Positions 24,206 through 36,900 of a DNA stretch of 64,000 bases are shown in pieces (position 1 is the stretch's first letter; every line of letters begins with the position of its first letter). The notes under the pieces were generated by a model. That model was given only the letters and a program-made list of their open reading frames with translations, was not told the DNA's origin and searched no databases. The translations under genes and the position numbers were made by a program. This stretch comes from Abelmoschus esculentus. Its lineage: Eukaryota; Streptophyta; Magnoliopsida; Malvales; Malvaceae. The stretch lies in NCBI GenBank assembly GCA_035048815.1, contig JAUCBN010000054.1:11346001-11410000 (forward strand). Direction: 5' to 3'.

Positions 24206-25586
24206 ATGAAGTCCCTCACCACCATTTTTCTTAATCCTCAACTCCTTGTCCTCCTCCTCACCACCACCTTCTTCCACCTCTTTTCCACCACCGCCGCCAT
24301 CGGCGTTAACTATGGCATGATTGCAGATAACCTCCGTCCGCCCGTGGATGTTGCCAATTTCATCATAACAAAAACTATTTTCGACAGCGTAAAAATTTTC
24401 GACACCAACCCTATCATTCTTCAAGCCTTTGCCAACACCAATATCTCGATGACAGTCACGGTCCCGAACGGCGAGATCCCTAATTTGTGCAACGGAGAGG
24501 TGGCGGCGGCATGGGTGAACACCAATATTAGACCTTTCCATCCACTAACAAAGATCAAATATATATCTGTAGGAAACGAAGTGGTGCATAGCAATATTCT
24601 TGCTCATATGAGTGCTCTTGTGCCTGCAATGAGGGCTCTTACAGGTGCATTGCGTGTTGCTGGGCCTCAGTTTCAAGATATTAAGGTATGATACAAGTAA
24701 TCAGTAGGTAGTATTTAATTATAATAAACTTAGAAAGTTAATTTATATAATAATCAATAAAAAAATAATTGTATATCATAAATCGAAAGATATTGTGAGT
24801 TTAAACACGTTTTAGTGTTAAAGTTTTAGAATGTACATGCCCCTAAATGATTCATCTTGTTCTTCTTGTAACCATGGTTTTGATTTGCATTGTCTTATGT
24901 ACCAGGTTACAACAGCACATGCCCTAAACATGTTCCAAGGTGTAACAGTTCCAAGTTTGGCCCGGTTCAGGATCGACCTTGCAACAACCTTCTTTGAACC
25001 ATTGCTCCTATACCTCCGAGAAACCAAATCACCATTTATGATCAACCCTTACCCCTACTTCGAACTATACGCCATGGCAAACAACGTGGACTTCGCCGTT
25101 TTCAGGAAAACCCTCGGCGTTTTCGATGACAACAGTAAAAAAATGTACAGCAATGCCTTTGATGTTCTATTGGACAAGACATACTCGGCCCTGTTGGCTG
25201 TCGGTTTCGGGGATGTCGACATCGTCATAGGCGAGACCGGTTGGCCTTCGTTGGGTGATCCAGGGAACCTTGCTGCTACAATTGACAATGCGGCTTCTTA
25301 CAACGGACATTTGATTAGGAAAATCGTTTCCGGCATCGGGACGCCGTTGATGCCGAACCGGAAGTTCGAGGCTTCCATTTTTGCATTGTTTAATGAGAAT
25401 CAGAAGCCAGGTCCAATTACTGAGAAGAACTGGGGATTGTTTCAACCGGATTTCACACCTGTTTATGTTTCTGGTGCTTTGCGCGATGGACCGGTCCCTA
25501 ATCTTAGCAATCCTGATTTCACCGTCTTACCCCCTCTTCCGGTCCCCGGGGGTGGCGCTGGCCATCAACTCCCCCGTGACCTATGA
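24206..25586 (+). CDS. Beta-1,3-glucanase (GH17)
   Basis: Exon 1 is 24206-24685 and exon 2 is 24906-25586; the product has 386 residues. A signal peptide covers about residues 1-31. The mature protein begins IGVNYGMIADNLRPP, the usual GH17 start. The acid/base glutamate is Glu125 in YISVGNEVV and the nucleophile is Glu270 in IVIGETGWPS. The closing part NEN, then PGPITEKNWGLFQPDFTPVY, is typical. GH17 enzymes hydrolyse beta-1,3-glucan (callose) in the wall. The protein ends soon after the catalytic domain with a Pro/Gly tail and has no C-terminal X8 module or GPI signal. An open frame begins at 24831, upstream of exon 2, but that part is intron. A TATA-like CTATAATACA lies at 24141-24150. Confidence 0.94.
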
Positions 25587-27196
25587 AGCACAGAGACGCC
25601 TCCCTCGAGGTTGTCCCCGTCCCCGATACATCCCCGAGACGATAAGGACGGCCCAATTTTATCGGGAACGGTGAACGTTTATTGGGACGTCCAATTTACT
25701 TAATTAATTACAATATAGATTTATTAAGATAATGAGGTGGGCTGATGCCACTCTAATTTTTTATTTTAGTCCCTATTAATTTAAATATTAATCAAATTAA
25801 GTCTTACTTCTTTTAAATTTGAGTTATTTTTTCTCTTTTAAATTAAGTCAGATCCTTGTTAATTTTGAAGTTAAGCGATTTTGCATTTTAATCTTGATTT
25901 CGTATCTGATTAACTAATATAAATATATATAACTAATTTAAGTAAATTAAGCTAAATATAAACCTTATAAATATATATATAACTAATTTAAGTAAATTAA
26001 GCTAAATATAATTTTTGAGAATATAATTACACTAAAAAATATTTAGGAGATTAATATGAAAATTCCAGCTTGAAAAATTAATAGTGACAATTAAGGAAAT
26101 AAGTGAAATAAAAGGTAACATTTCATAGCAGTGGACCCAAATGTAAAACCGTAGAATTCTTGGGTGGATAAACAAAATCTCAAATAATCAATACTCAATT
26201 GGTCAATTATTTTATGCCATTAATTACTTTAATTTTTTTTATCTTAAACAATGTGCATATATCATAAATAACTGACCATTAATATTTTAACAACCCAGCA
26301 GTAATTATTTAAAATATTTAATATTTAAACACAAAAATAGTTTTTGTAACATAAATATTTAAAAAGACTCGGATTTGAATAATTTATTATCAAATCCACC
26401 TCGATAGGAATACTTACCATATACAGATACATACTTTTTTGGTAATTATTTTTAAATAATATTAATAATAATTTCAAGTTTTTTTCTTCATTGCCCTTTA
26501 TGTATTATCAAATTTCGATTTAAATCCAATATTTTAAAGTATTTTCTATTAAGTCCATCAAAATATTTGTTATTCCTTAAAACAGCTCCTTCCCCTTCCT
26601 AAGTTAAGTTCATTAAGATTTCCTAAACATTTTTAGTTCAAACAATATTACAAACCTTGTGAATTAGGCATACGGATTAGTATCGCGGTGAAATTATTAT
26701 GATATAATCAATTAATTATACGTTTTTTATTTTCACGATACTTAAGTCGAAAACCTAAAATTACAAAGATGTATGAATAAAAGACACGTAATGTACACAT
26801 TCATTCAACGTGCGTAATTTCTTTTATGTACATCGAGCGTAGTTTTATGAACACGTGTAAATATATAGAAGTCTCATGTAACATAATTAATACTAATTGA
26901 AAGATTTCTTAATTCTCTGATGCTTAAGTTAGAAACCGAAAATTATGAACACGTGTAAATAGAAGTCTCATGTAAGGTATAAGTTCATGTGACGTACATA
27001 ATTTTATCCACGCACGTTGAACGTATAATTTTTCATCTTCAAAATAATAGCATGTTCAATAGATTAGCCCTAGTCAATAGATTTTCTTAAAGGAATTGTT
27101 GAAATTATAGCTCAAATTAAACAACATTTAGGACTAAACTGAAAGGAAAGTAAAATTGAGAGTTAAAACTGCAAAATATACAAACCTTCTAACGCC
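25587..27196. other. AT-rich spacer with a short tandem duplication
   Basis: No gene is visible. A segment of about 42 bp containing ATAACTAATTTAAGTAAATT and AAGCTAAATATA is repeated in tandem at 25919-25960 and 25967-26010. Similar paired wording (GAACACGTGTAAATA and AGAAGTCTCATGTAA) occurs near 26850-26880 and 26945-26975. The rest is plain AT-rich DNA. Confidence 0.6.
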
Positions 27197-27204
27197 TATT
27201 TATA
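27197..27204 (+). promoter_or_regulatory. TATA box of the MBD gene
   Basis: TATTTATA about 50 bases upstream of the ATG at 27254, in a local drop in AT content. Spacing suits a short leader. Confidence 0.5.
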
Positions 27205-27253
27205 GTGCAGCAAACAGAACGGTATACGCATTATCGTTAGCATTTCCAATACA

Positions 27254-27815
27254 ATGAAGGTGATGGCGAGTACTAGGGAGCAGCCGGCTAACTTGAGTAA
27301 GGCAAGGAGACTGTCTCCTCCGCCCGGTTTCGGCAAGCACCAGGCTAGCTCCAGTCAGGGGAGAAGAATTTCTCCTCCACCTGGTTTTGACCAGCACCAA
27401 GCTAGCTTGAGTAGGCGGAGGAGTGTGTCTCCTCCGCCCGGCTATGGGAAGCAGTGGTCACCGCAAACGCTGGCCACTCTACAGAAGATAAGAGAAAAAC
27501 AACATCAAGGGAAGGAACGAAAGAAACCGGGTGGTTCGGAACGATATTTCGACAACAAAGTGCTTTGCTACAGTTGGTTGCTACCAGGATGGGTAGCTGA
27601 GGAGCGAATCGTCCCATCAGGAAGGCTCTATAGGGTAAAATCCTTGAAAATACACATACATCTATACATATTTTATACATATATTTCATAAAAATTTTAT
27701 ATTAATAAGAATTCAACGATGATTACAGTATTATTATGATCCAACTGGTCGTCAGTACCGCACCAAATATGAAGTATTGTATACATGGGAAAGAATGGGC
27801 ATAATTTGCCTTTGA
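27254..27815 (+). CDS. Small methyl-CpG-binding-domain protein with SPPPG repeats
   Basis: Exons 27254-27634 and 27729-27815; 155 residues. The N-terminal half holds three 19-residue repeats beginning at SPPPGF(21), SPPPGF(40) and SPPPGY(59), separated by basic Arg/Gln/Ser-rich linkers. The C-terminal part (about 109-150) reads LLPGWVAEERIVPSGRLYR, then across the splice YYYDPTGRQYRTKYEVLYTW, which matches the MBD fold (LPPGW..E...RSG..D.YYYDP.G...RSK.EV). Plant MBD proteins read or bind chromatin, but only some recognise methylated CpG, and I cannot say which group this belongs to. The protein stops about eight residues after the domain, so it is short for the family. Both splice sites and phase agree. 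Confidence 0.85.
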
Positions 27816-28952
27816 TCTTTGATTAGACTCATACCCTAGGTGACACTAAATAACATATTTTTTATTTTCTTTTACTTTTGATTATCTTTATTTATGTACT
27901 TTATTAATTAATTTATGGGGTAAATTTTTTTTCAGGGATGGTTGATTTTCCGAAAATAAAATGAAGAATTTAAAAGAAAATTGAGCATCCATGTAGGGTC
28001 ACCAAGATGACTCTCGTGTTTAATTGCTTAAGTTGTATTTCCATGTGTATGTACCTTTGGGTGAAGTTATGAAAATGAAATTATATTTTCTGTTTTAGCC
28101 TTAGACATGTCTTTATTATACTGTTTTTATGGTTTTGTTGTGCTTGTTTATTTGGACATTAATTGTAATAACTAATGTCATAAGAATCGAAGTGATGATC
28201 GAACTAATTAGACTATAATATAAATAATAATTGTATTACCTAACATAAATTTTAGTTGATCTAATCGAGCTCAAGTAAGAGAAAAGATACACAGTTGAAA
28301 TCGAGTTCATCGACGAGTGTTGGGTAGATTGATAAGACACATTGCACTTCCAAAGATAATATACAAATTTAAAACTTAATGATAATATTATTAAGAGAGA
28401 TAGTCTCGCACTCTGAATATAGATCGTAAGATAAATACGTATAATAAAAATAAGTGAGATTGATCAAATAGTCATTATTGAATAACATAGACAAGAACAA
28501 TAGAGGAACATAAAACTGACACTAGTTTATATATAATCAAACCATATGTTAAAGAGAAATCTTACACAAAGAATTACATAGGAAAAAGAAACATTCTAAG
28601 AACAAACTTCCCTACATCCTAAAAATAACAGACCAGGGGAAAACAAATAAGAATATATGTAATGTAATAGACTTTCCGAGTTGTTCCGGACCAAACGATT
28701 CCGAAGCTGTTCTCATAAAACAATACAGTTACTTACCGACGCGGAGAGTATCGACGAGATGCATATGTGTAGCTCCGCAACTCGAGATAAGGAATGAAGA
28801 TGCCTGAACTTACTAACCTTCATTCCGGAGGTCCACGCTTATTCACTATCAAGAAAAAGAATAGGTAAAAGAACAAAAGCCGCAATACAACTCATCTCTC
28901 AGAAAAAGGGAAAAAATGAATTCCAATCTTGCAGATCCAGAATCGGTACATG
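27816..28952. other. Spacer between convergent MBD and DUF506 genes
   Basis: Probably 3' UTR of both convergent genes plus AT-rich filler. The GC content rises from about 28,690 towards the DUF506 stop, which suggests 3' UTR of that gene. No other gene is seen. Confidence 0.45.
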
Positions 28953-30939
28953 TCAGAGAGCCTTGAATGAAGAGCGTCTCGCCCTATCATGCTTCGATCT
29001 TCGGGTATTATCGATGTTCATGGGTTTTAATAGTCGTTCTGTTTCTAATTCGGACTGAAGCGAAGGCTGCAGCCTCCTTAAATATCCTTTGCACTGTTTA
29101 TGGCAAGGAGAAACATTGCCGCCAATGATGTCGTGTTCAAGAGGAGCAATCTGTCGCTGGTAGGGAGATTGCCACTTTGCTTGTAAATAAGCAAGAGATC
29201 TCCATGGAGGGAACGGCATTGAGTTTTGCTTGAGAGACAACCTGGCGGCTTCAACCATAAGTTGAAGCAACTGTTTCAACTGAGACAATGAACCAACGTA
29301 GACAACTGGTAGTGAATTCAGTATTTGATCGTAAGAATCAACTGCTCTAGCTATCTCAAAATGGCTTTGGAAATCGATATCTATAATCAAACGCTCAGAA
29401 TTCCCATTGTTGTAATTGACCACGTCAATATACTCATGATCACCTGCATATACATGCCGCAAGCCGGGTTTGTAAAAATTATTATAGTCTTACCGATTTA
29501 CAGATAACTTAAAACCCGGGAAGGTACCAAGAAAGTTGCAGAAAATGTCACTATATTTTTACAGCTAGCGAAAACAGTGTCATGAACAGTACATTTTAGA
29601 CTAATTGAACAGAATTTCTAAACTCATATTCATCATGAATGGAAAGGATTAGCTCTCTGATACGGGCAACAAAGATAGGGTGAGGCAGAACAATAGATTT
29701 GCAGGACATCTTACAAGAATAAGCTCGATAAAAATCCTATATTCCACGCTCTAGGCAACAACAAACTCGAGTATTAAATGATCAAGAAACAAAACCATAT
29801 GTAGATGTATAATTTAGGATTCAGAGGCTACTGTTGTACCTCCAGGAACTTTGCCAGTATGCTTCCACCTCGATACACACAGAGCAGCATCATAGCCAGA
29901 AAGCCTCAACAGCTTTACGAGACAATATCTGATGCAGCTAGCATTACACGGACCCGACTTCACGAAGTGTAGGTCCTTCTCACCCATCGATAATATAAGC
30001 GAATGAACCACAGACAGCAAGTCCAAATCATACTGACAGACCGAGTGCTTATGGAACTGCAACACAACAGAACCCAACAAAAGAGAATTAGATGGCAATA
30101 AGATTTAGTAAACGCTTTCGGCGCGCAAAAAACAGAGGTCAAAAGTACAAAGAAACACCAAATTCCCATGCTCATAGATTCAAAAACAAATACTCTGAAC
30201 CATATCAAAATGCCGAAAAACCAACTTCAATAAATTCCGAAAAGAAAAAGAACAGATTTACACATTTACAGAGAAATCTTACGGAACATCAAATGTTTTG
30301 GATTCAGTTACATGAGCTCGGATGTCCATATCAAATACCATTCAAAATTTATGCTGATGAAGAAAGGGCCTATCTGAATTATGAACAATAACCATATATA
30401 TATAAGAATTTCTAATGAATTCACATACTCTTCAATCTCCAAACAGATATAAACAAGAACAATTTTCATGGAAAATAAAAATTTATAAAGCTTCATATTT
30501 CAAGCTAAATATTATATAGTGGCTTTATCTTAAACCAAAATAATACTAATAAACAATCTTAAAATGAGAAAAAATATAGCTTCAATCCTTAATTCAGCTA
30601 GTTCTTTCACATATAAATCATATATATAAATGAAAAATCTGAATTAATTTAAATTTTAAAATCCAGAAACAGAAACAAATATGCTCAAAGGGGAAATGGT
30701 TAAATACTAACGGAGATTTTATCAGCGAGGTGGATAAGATCGGAGAAACCGGACTCGCTATCGCTGCTACACCAAGAATCGGCGCCGGCGCTACCACCGT
30801 TGTTTTCAAGGAAATCACTAACCATCAAAGCCAAATCGTGTTCGCTTTCGTTGCTAAACCCCCACAAGCTATTGTTATTCGAATTGATATCATTGTTTCG
30901 ATGGTCCCCTGCGGATATCCATAAGTCGCACTCCGTCAT
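28953..30939 (-). CDS. DUF506 (PDDEXK-like) family protein
   Basis: Three exons on -: 30939-30712, 30056-29840 and 29443-28953, with phases that agree, giving 311 residues. The N-terminus is acidic (MTECDLWISAGD, SESEHDLALMVSDFLE-like wording). The middle has the family core VKLLRLSGYDAALCVSRW, followed by KVPGGDHEYIDVV and the line RLIIDIDFQSHFEIARAV, then SLSQLKQLLQLMVEAARLSL and PPWRSLAYLQAKW. These are the hallmarks of the plant DUF506 family, placed by profile methods in the PDDEXK nuclease-like superfamily but without a proven activity. Start chosen at the first ATG of the open first exon; the GC-rich leader extends to about 31,150. Introns of 655 and 396 bases are AT-rich. Confidence 0.88.
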
Positions 30940-31869
30940 CGTTCACCAACAAACCTCCACCGTCGCCGCCGTCCGATCACAATTTTCCCCGTTCCCTCTT
31001 TACAATTTCAACACCAACCACCAAAAGACCCGGGAGAAGGCGTTTCACGTGATTTTGACTGAAAATCAGGGGCAATTTTTCGGGGGTTAAGGCAGAGAAA
31101 ATGAGAAAGAGAAAGGGAAGGGGAAATTGCAAACGAAAATCGACGGAGACGAAGAGCTTTTATATTTTTAATGGCGGAGATTTGAAATGACGGAAATGGG
31201 CTTCAGATTGTTTTATTATTACATATGTGAAGTTGTTTTTTCACTGTAAATATTAGTATTCTATTGTTTTGGATAAGGTTTATTTTATTTATAGTATTAT
31301 TTTTTATATTATTTGATGATAATATAGATAAAATTATTATGTAATAAAAATATAATTTATATATAATCAATATTAAATTTAATTATTTTAAGTTTCATTT
31401 TTAAATATAATTATATGGTTTAATTAAATTAAACATATTAATTTAAATTTTATTCGTATTATTTCAATATTCAACTCCATCCGAACATCTTAAATTGTAA
31501 TAAAATAAATTAATATATAATTAGTTTTATATTTTATGAACCCAGTCAAAATTAAGGTTTTGAATATTAGACTGCTAATAAATTAATAATTGAAAAATAC
31601 AAATCATTGACTTGGTCAAACTAATCCTTCTATAATATAATATTAAACAAATAAAATAATAAATGTTTATTATATGTACTGAATTATTCACGTACGTTCA
31701 AACTTAAAGATATTTTATAATTTAGAAATGATTAATATTAAGATTAGATATTTATATTCGATATATTTTCCGTTCCGATATTTAAACTCTAAATAATACT
31801 TATTATCTTTAGATTGTTAATTTAGTAAGATAAAATTTTAAATTTCTTACTAGTATTATTAATTTGAAT

Positions 31870-32241
31870 CAAGGATGTTAATTTGATCCAAAGTCGATAG
31901 GTTCTGACTTGATTCGATTTGATAGGGATATGTTTTTTATTTTAAAAAGTTGGGTTCATGTCGTATCGGATTATTGAAAAAAATAGCCAGGTTAGATGTG
32001 GTTAATTTTAGTGTAAATTTTTTTTGACTCGATCTAATATATTTATATATTATATTACATTTTTATATTTAATATTTTTATTATTTTCCCGATTCAGATT
32101 GAGTTTAATTAGGTTTTTATTAAAATATTAGTCGAGTTATAATTTTTATTATGTCAGATCAGATCAAGAGAAAATATATTAAGGCTGAGTCGAGTTGGGA
32201 TCGGGACAACCAAAACCCAACCCAACTCATTACCATCCTTA
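31870..32241. mobile_element. Degraded hAT-type element
   Basis: The ends CAAGGATGTTAATTTG and, reverse-complemented, TAAGGATGGTAATGAG resemble the TAGGGATGNTAATG termini of the better copies here. The flanks ATTTGAAT (31862-31869) and TTTTGAAT (32242-32249) match at 7 of 8 bases. It has no coding capacity. Confidence 0.55.
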
Positions 32242-32773
32242 TTTTGAATATTAACATTGTGAATAAAACAAACATGATTAAGAATGTCATTCTCGTAACG
32301 TACATCTATAATATTCGATTCAGATTAATTAAAACGTTAAATTTTGATATTACAAATGGAACAAACATAATTAAAAAAATTGTTTTTATAATAAACTTTA
32401 TATTATTTTATTTAAATTAATCATTTAATAGATTAAATACGAATTTTATATTCAGTCCCACTTGTTTATTCGTTGACCAACCTTCACGTCGAAGTTCAAA
32501 GTCAATTTTTAAGTTGTACTTCAAAAAGACAAGTTGAAGTTATTTTTGTTTCTTCTTGAGATTTTTTTCTTGTTTATTTCGTGTTGAATCTTATTTATTT
32601 TATATTTGACACAATTTATAACAATAATAATTCGATTTAAGCAAACAATCAGTTACAATAAATATTAAAATTATAAAAAAATAACGAAATTTATTAATTG
32701 GTTAAATAGATAAAATAACGACAGATTTATAAATATTTATTATTAAATATATAACTAATTGACATGTAAGATG

Positions 32774-32774
<1 letters not shown>

Positions 32775-32809
<35 letters not shown>
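32775..32809. repeat. (TTA)n microsatellite
   Basis: About eleven perfect TTA units just before the hAT-type element at 32841. Confidence 0.93.
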
Positions 32810-32840
32810 TTCTTCCAGCTGCTTTTACATGTGTGTAAGT

Positions 32841-33301
32841 TAGGGATGATAATGAGTTTGATCAGCTCACGAGTTACTCGGATTTAGTTCGGTCAAGGCT
32901 TGGCTCAAGTGAACTCGATTCGAGTTCGGGTTTGGCTTGAGACTTTAACGAGCAAAGCCTACCCAAACTCGGCTCAAAAAGTTCGTAAACAGATTCGGAA
33001 TAATTATATTATATATATGATACATATACATTAAAAGTAATCTCTTTAGTAAAAGAAAAAATTCTCCTTTTTCAATATTGAATTTCCTTTCATTATTGGT
33101 TATGAAAAGGGTTTTTAACGAGGTTTTATATTTTATAGAAAACTATAATAAAATTATTTATTTTGAGTTGAATAGCCTAACGAATTTAAATTGAATGTAA
33201 AATTTCGAACTCACCGAACCTCAAACTGAACTCAATAATATTATTTTTGAACCGAGTCAAATTCGGATTTAATCAGACTGGACGCAGCTTGTTATCGACC
33301 A
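32841..33301. mobile_element. hAT-type element, 461 bp
   Basis: It starts TAGGGATGATAATGAG and is flanked on both sides by the perfect 8-bp repeat GTGTAAGT (32833-32840 and 33302-33309). The right terminus is degraded. The inner part (CTCGGCTCAAAAAGTTCG, GGAATAATTATATTATATA) is shared with the elements at 40730 and 41290, so they form one family. No transposase. Confidence 0.82.
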
Positions 33302-33901
33302 GTGTAAGTCTACCTGCAACCAATGTTCTCCGTCCAAAAGGAATCTAATCATTGCATATAAATTAGACCTTCAAAACGGGAATCAAATAATTCCACTTGT
33401 CGAAAAAGAAATGCCCTCATAAGGGAAGCCATGGCAGATCGAATCTATTTATTTTAATTCTTTATTTTTTTTTTAAAATATTCAGATTTCTTTTAAAATG
33501 TTAAAAAAATTAAAATTTTGGACAAATGTGAAAGGTGCTTTACTACTAATCTCATCTTCTAATATGAAACATTAAATTTAAGATAAAGAGATTTGAATTT
33601 TAATATTTTAAAAAGAAAAAATTAAAATAAAAAATCATTTTATAACTTCTATGATATTAAATTTAATTACTCGATCAATATATCAAATATTAATATAAAA
33701 AATAATACATTTAACTTTTAAATAGAGTTTTACTTATCCTAATACATGCCATTAGGAATCTCATACAACATTGGTAACCATCTTAAGTTCAACATACGAG
33801 CCATATGCACTTTCGAGGAACAAAGAACAATCAGAGTCATAGGTAAACAAATCAACAAGACAAACCAGAACGACATACCAGTTAACATCAAGTGTATCAT
33901 A

Positions 33902-36900
33902 TCAATCTTCATCTTCCTCAAAATCAGAATCCTCAGTACCAGCCTTCTCATCAGTCTCTGAATCGCTAACAACATAAATTGTCTTCGTCCTGTTAGCCCT
34001 TTGAGGTCTAGCTCTCGGTTCCACAACAATGGACACTTCATCATCTTCATCAGTGTCGATTTCCGCCATGGAAGACAGTGAAGAAGAGTTTGCCTTGCCT
34101 AAGAGCGAACCGCTCTTCTTGTTGAACGGTGACGCCCTCATTTTCCTTACTATCTTCTCTGGTGATATCCCAGAACTTTCTGCTACTGATGCAGGCTTCA
34201 GCATTTGAGTTAAAAGCTTTTGTTGTTGTTGCTGCTTGACTGCTGGGCCTCTCTTCCTGGCCGCAGCAGCCGGTGGCTTACCAGCTTTGGAATTGGCAGC
34301 TGGTTTACGTCCACCTTTCTTGGCCGGTGCTGCAACTTCCACGTCTTCATCGCGGATGTTGATATCACCTATGCTTTCTGAAATCTCTGTGAGAGATATG
34401 GCAGGGTTCTTCTTAGCAGCAGGTGCCCGTTTGCTAGGTTCTTTCTTTCCAGCAGGTTCTTGGGACACATCAGTTTCCATATCTGTGACAGTATGATGAT
34501 TAACACAAAATCAAATTCATCACTCACAGAGTCGAATATCAAAGTTTAGGATACAACATACCAGCAGAATGATCAGGAGATGAATCGATGTTGTGCTTGG
34601 CTAGACGCTCCCTTAGATCCGGAATATCAAAGTCGTCGTCGTCGTCATTGCTGGCATCCTGCGAATGAACATGGAAACATCATCGGCTGAAAGACCAGGC
34701 ATGAGGAAGAGAGTATAATACATATGAAAACAACAACCAGACCTTCTTAGCCTTCTTTGCGCCACCCCGGCCTTTGGGTTTCAAAACAGCAGCAGGAACA
34801 TTTTCTGGTTCAATCAAGTGGAAGAAATCATTATCAATTTCCAAATCTCCATGTCAAAGTTACAACAGCTAAATGTTCAGAGTGAAAAGGGAATAGAAAT
34901 TAGGATCACAAGCAAACCTGTTTCCATTGAACTGGGTGAATTATCTGAGGCTTCTGTAACAGCTTGGTCTTTCTTAGCTGGCTTCCTTGTGACTTTAGAT
35001 GCTTGTCTCCCAGCCTTCTTGCCAGCTCCATTCTTTGCTCTGTCTTGAGCGTGCTGTTCTTCCGCATCCTGATCAGCTTTATCTTGCTCCTGGTCAAACA
35101 AAACAGAATATATTTCATGAGAACACTGATATATGACATGTAATCAATTTAAGAGAAAACTAATTCAGGATTCATACATCAAGTTGTTTCTCAAGTTCAT
35201 CAAGGTCTTTCAGCCATAAAGTCTGTGGGGTTGACGTCCTCCAATATTCAACCTCGTGCTCGAGTTTGTCTTTATCTGAAATAAGCTCGCGGACCTTCTC
35301 CAAGGTCAAAGTACCAATTGCCATCGACAACAGATAGTCATAATCACTCTCCATAATTGCTGCAGAGCTAACCTCAGAGTTTTCCTCGGGTTCCTCTCCG
35401 TCAACATCCCCAGCCACAACTATTTCCACCACTCTCTTCTTCTTTGGGAAAGGAGTAAAACCTTTCTCCTTCAGCTCAAGGAAGAGATCAGCTCTCTTCC
35501 TATTGTTCACAATGATGTCCCCCTTTACAACATCTAGAATAAACCTAACTTTGTTATCCATTTTCAACAACTCCAGTTCAAGAGTGTCCAATACATGTTT
35601 CTGCAGCAAAAGATAGTTTTTTAATCGATATATCTATTCAAATATTCCAATAAGCTCAAAACAAACTCTAATGGCCTTACTCTGCGTTTCACGTAATAAT
35701 CGAGCCTCAAGTGAAAAAATTCCTCAAGGACTGCATTTCAAAAAATTAAAGTCAGTGTTGCAACAGTTTAAACATTATTATTGCTACTAAAATATAGGGA
35801 ATAGTTTAGCACATACTTTCCTCCGGGGTGTCGTATTTCTTAATCACCCCTCTTGAATCAAACAGGTGCATGTTACTTGTGCTAACTGTTGTTGTTAGCT
35901 TAAACTTCTTCAACAACCCATCTTGCTTGGCCAACATTATGTTCTCCTCGGTCATGATAATCTCAAAGTCAACAGTTTTATCATCACTGAATTGTTTAAA
36001 TTCCTGCAAGCCAATTACAACTTCATGAGAACGAAGATATGAAGATAAATAAGTAAATAGAAATTGTCATTTGAAAGTAGATCTACCTTGATGAATGAAT
36101 CATTTGAGGTTATGATAGATTCCAAAAATTCCTTATAATCTTGAGTCCATCTACGGATTGGAAGTTCCTTTATTTTAAGCGTGGTCTCATTAACCTCCTC
36201 TATTGTTCCAGTTATGGTGTAGGTGACACCAGATTCCTTTGATGCAGTTTGCTCAATAGTCCCTTTGAAACCTCTGTACCATGGATGCATGGGATTCATT
36301 TGTTCATTATTCAGCAAGCGTCTCACGTTCGCCACAATGTCTCTCGGATTGTAGTTTGGAATGAAAGAACTCCACCCTGTCCCAATTCCTTCACTTCCAT
36401 TGACAAGTACCATTGGTATGATAGGTACATACCTAAAAATTCAGAAAAGATGCATTAATTTTATGCATATGCAGTTCCAGCTGAAAGTATTAGTGACTTT
36501 GACATTGAACTTACCAGAAAGGCTCAATGGATTGTCCATCTTCATTCAAATAGTCAAGCAGGCCATCGTCTTCCTTGGGGAATAGATATCGTGTAATTGG
36601 AGAAAGACTAGTAAATATGTACCTAGCACTTGCAGCATCTTTGCCACCCTGTAACATGTGAAGCAGCAGAATGAGTACAAGTGGCAAAAAGATTTACTCA
36701 AGATATTGAAGTGATATCCTAAATTGATAAAGTTCTCGGTACCAAGACTAACATCAACTAACCTGGTTACGGGTACCAAATTGACCATTTGGACGAAGAA
36801 CATTTATATTGTTGCTGCCCACAAAATCTTGAGCCATTCCAACAATGGTACTCATAAGACTCTGCTCCCCATGATGGTAAGCTGAATGCTCCGAAACATA

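Larger units (their letters stand above)
31150..33901. other. Intergenic between DUF506 and TOP2 genes
   Basis: Highly AT-rich spacer. It holds two hAT-type elements (listed separately) and a TTA microsatellite. The last about 170 bases before 33,901 are probably TOP2 3' UTR. No gene is visible. Confidence 0.5.

Noticed and set aside
24831..24905. Separate gene starting at 24831 before GH17 exon 2
   Set aside because: The stretch lies between a good donor at 24686 and acceptor at 24905, and the GH17 fold continues across the splice.
24188..25445. Antisense ORFs over the GH17 gene
   Set aside because: Shadow frames of a GC-richer coding exon without motifs.
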